From the NCBI GenBank assembly GCA_023140595.1, contig JAGLLI010000075.1, positions 1-5,717 of the forward strand: DNA of 5,717 nucleotides. Direction: 5' to 3'. Each line of letters starts with the position of its first letter. Within the stretch, counting starts at the first letter, position 1. The stretch is from Candidatus Parcubacteria bacterium (GTDB taxonomy: Bacteria; Patescibacteriota; Patescibacteriia; Patescibacteriales; UBA12075). Positions 5,031 through 5,717 of the stretch are shown here, one piece after another. The translations under genes and the position numbers were made by a program. The notes below the pieces were generated by a model that searched no databases, was not told the DNA's origin, and was given only the letters and a program-made list of their open reading frames with translations.

Positions 5031-5717
5031 CTTGGCAATATGCCGCCTAATCGGCGAAAAAGCCGAAACGGTAATCGTATTCGGCGTATCATCAACAATA
5101 ATTTCCGTGCCGGTTATCTGTTCAATGACTTTAATGTTTCTTCCTTCGCGGCCGATAATGCGTCCTTTCATTTCATCGCTTGGCAAGTCAACCGAGGATG
5201 TGGTAATTTCGGTTGTATAATTTGACACTAAACGCTGCATTGTGCCTGCCATTACATCGCGCGCCTTTTTTTCCAATATTTCCGTGTCAAGAGCTTCTTG
5301 CTTGCGAACGCGGGATATTAAATCCTCTTTCATTTTTTCTTCTAAATTTCTTAATAAAACTCCTTGCGCTTCGTCCTTTGACATGCTGGCGATTTTTTCC
5401 AGCTTTTCAATTTGATCCTTTTTAATTTTGTAGATTGTGCTTTTTACTTCTTCAACTTTTTCAATTTTATTATACAGCTTTTGCTGTTTATCTTGCAGTT
5501 CCAGCAGTTTTTGAGAAAAAAGCGTTTCTCTTTTTTCAAGTCTTGATTGCAGATTATTAATCTGCCTATTACGATTTTTTTCTTCTTGCTTGGCCTCATC
5601 AATAATTTTTACCGCTTTTTCCTGAGCGCTTAAAATTATTTCGTTTTTCTTGGTTTTAACTTCAGCAAGTCTTTTTTCCGCTTTTTCTTCCGCTGATTTA
5701 ATTTTACTGTCAATATT

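Larger units (their letters stand above)
4269..5717 (-). pseudogene. rny: Ribonuclease Y, N-terminus beyond window, frame broken by single-base insertions
   Basis: RNase Y is the membrane-anchored endonuclease that starts mRNA decay in many bacteria. About 481 residues can be reconstructed, out of a usual 510-520, so only the start with its membrane anchor is missing at the right edge. From 5717 to about 5280 the frame gives a Lys/Glu-rich coiled coil. Next comes a KH domain with GRIIGREGRNIK (around 5127-5170) and IIVDDTPNTITVSAF. The HD domain follows: RHSLEVAH, then MLHDIGKAVDHE (4733 downward) and IETHHDD, ending in the family-typical EIKVNVIREMRVIEYA before TAA at 4269. The KH part and the C-terminal HD part share one frame, while 5010-4750 lies in another. 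One extra base near 5027-5030 plus one at 5011 shift the frame, and one at 4749-4751 restores it. As written, translation stops at TGA 5010-5012, just after the KH domain. Because every domain is otherwise well preserved, artefact or very recent loss is likelier than old decay. Confidence 0.88.

Noticed and set aside
4687..5425. Several + strand open frames over rny, and others antisense to ymdB, hup and the accessory genes
   Set aside because: They mirror strongly conserved genes on the other strand and show no recognisable domains.

Overview
The window looks like a fragment of a small AT-rich bacterial genome, most likely from the Candidate Phyla Radiation (Patescibacteria, Parcubacteria-like). 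This is an inference from four things: a bifunctional phosphoglucose/phosphomannose isomerase, a tightly packed rny-ymdB-hup gene order, sigma70-like TTGACA/TATAAT promoters, and no recognisable Shine-Dalgarno sequence at any visible start. No ribosomal or other taxonomic marker is present, so the assignment is tentative.

Layout. Positions 1-366 hold the C-terminal end of the sugar-phosphate isomerase. Positions 392-553 hold a compact tRNA-Gly(GCC) unit with a good promoter and a hairpin terminator. Positions 554-3060 are a markedly AT-rich accessory stretch with two transcription units on the + strand. The first is a two-gene operon: a 187-aa protein with a helical N-terminus, a Lys/Ser/Thr linker and a winged helix, followed 3 nt later by a 242-aa protein with an N-terminal winged-helix-like region and a C-terminal HEPN/DUF4145-like domain. 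The second is a 238-aa NYN-domain (PIN-like) putative RNase. It has its own promoter and a leader carrying two UUCG-capped hairpins, the second terminator-like. The NYN unit is bracketed by an imperfect direct repeat of about 35 bp (2086-2120 and 3012-3046), which suggests a cassette. A perfect 15-bp-stem bidirectional terminator (3061-3096) separates this stretch from the conserved genes.

The right half, on the - strand, reads rny -> ymdB -> hup: RNase Y (membrane-anchored mRNA decay endonuclease, N-terminus outside the window), a YmdB-family metallophosphoesterase, and an HU-type nucleoid protein. The rny reading frame is broken by what look like three single-base insertions. They cancel to a multiple of three, so the KH part and the HD part are each intact but out of frame with the segment between them. 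This is either an assembly/sequencing artefact or a recent lesion.

The best candidate for something undescribed is the accessory stretch between tRNA-Gly and hup: a winged-helix/HEPN-like gene pair next to a repeat-flanked NYN nuclease with a structured leader. A toxin-antitoxin or defence role is a hypothesis only; the sequence shows folds and layout, not activity.
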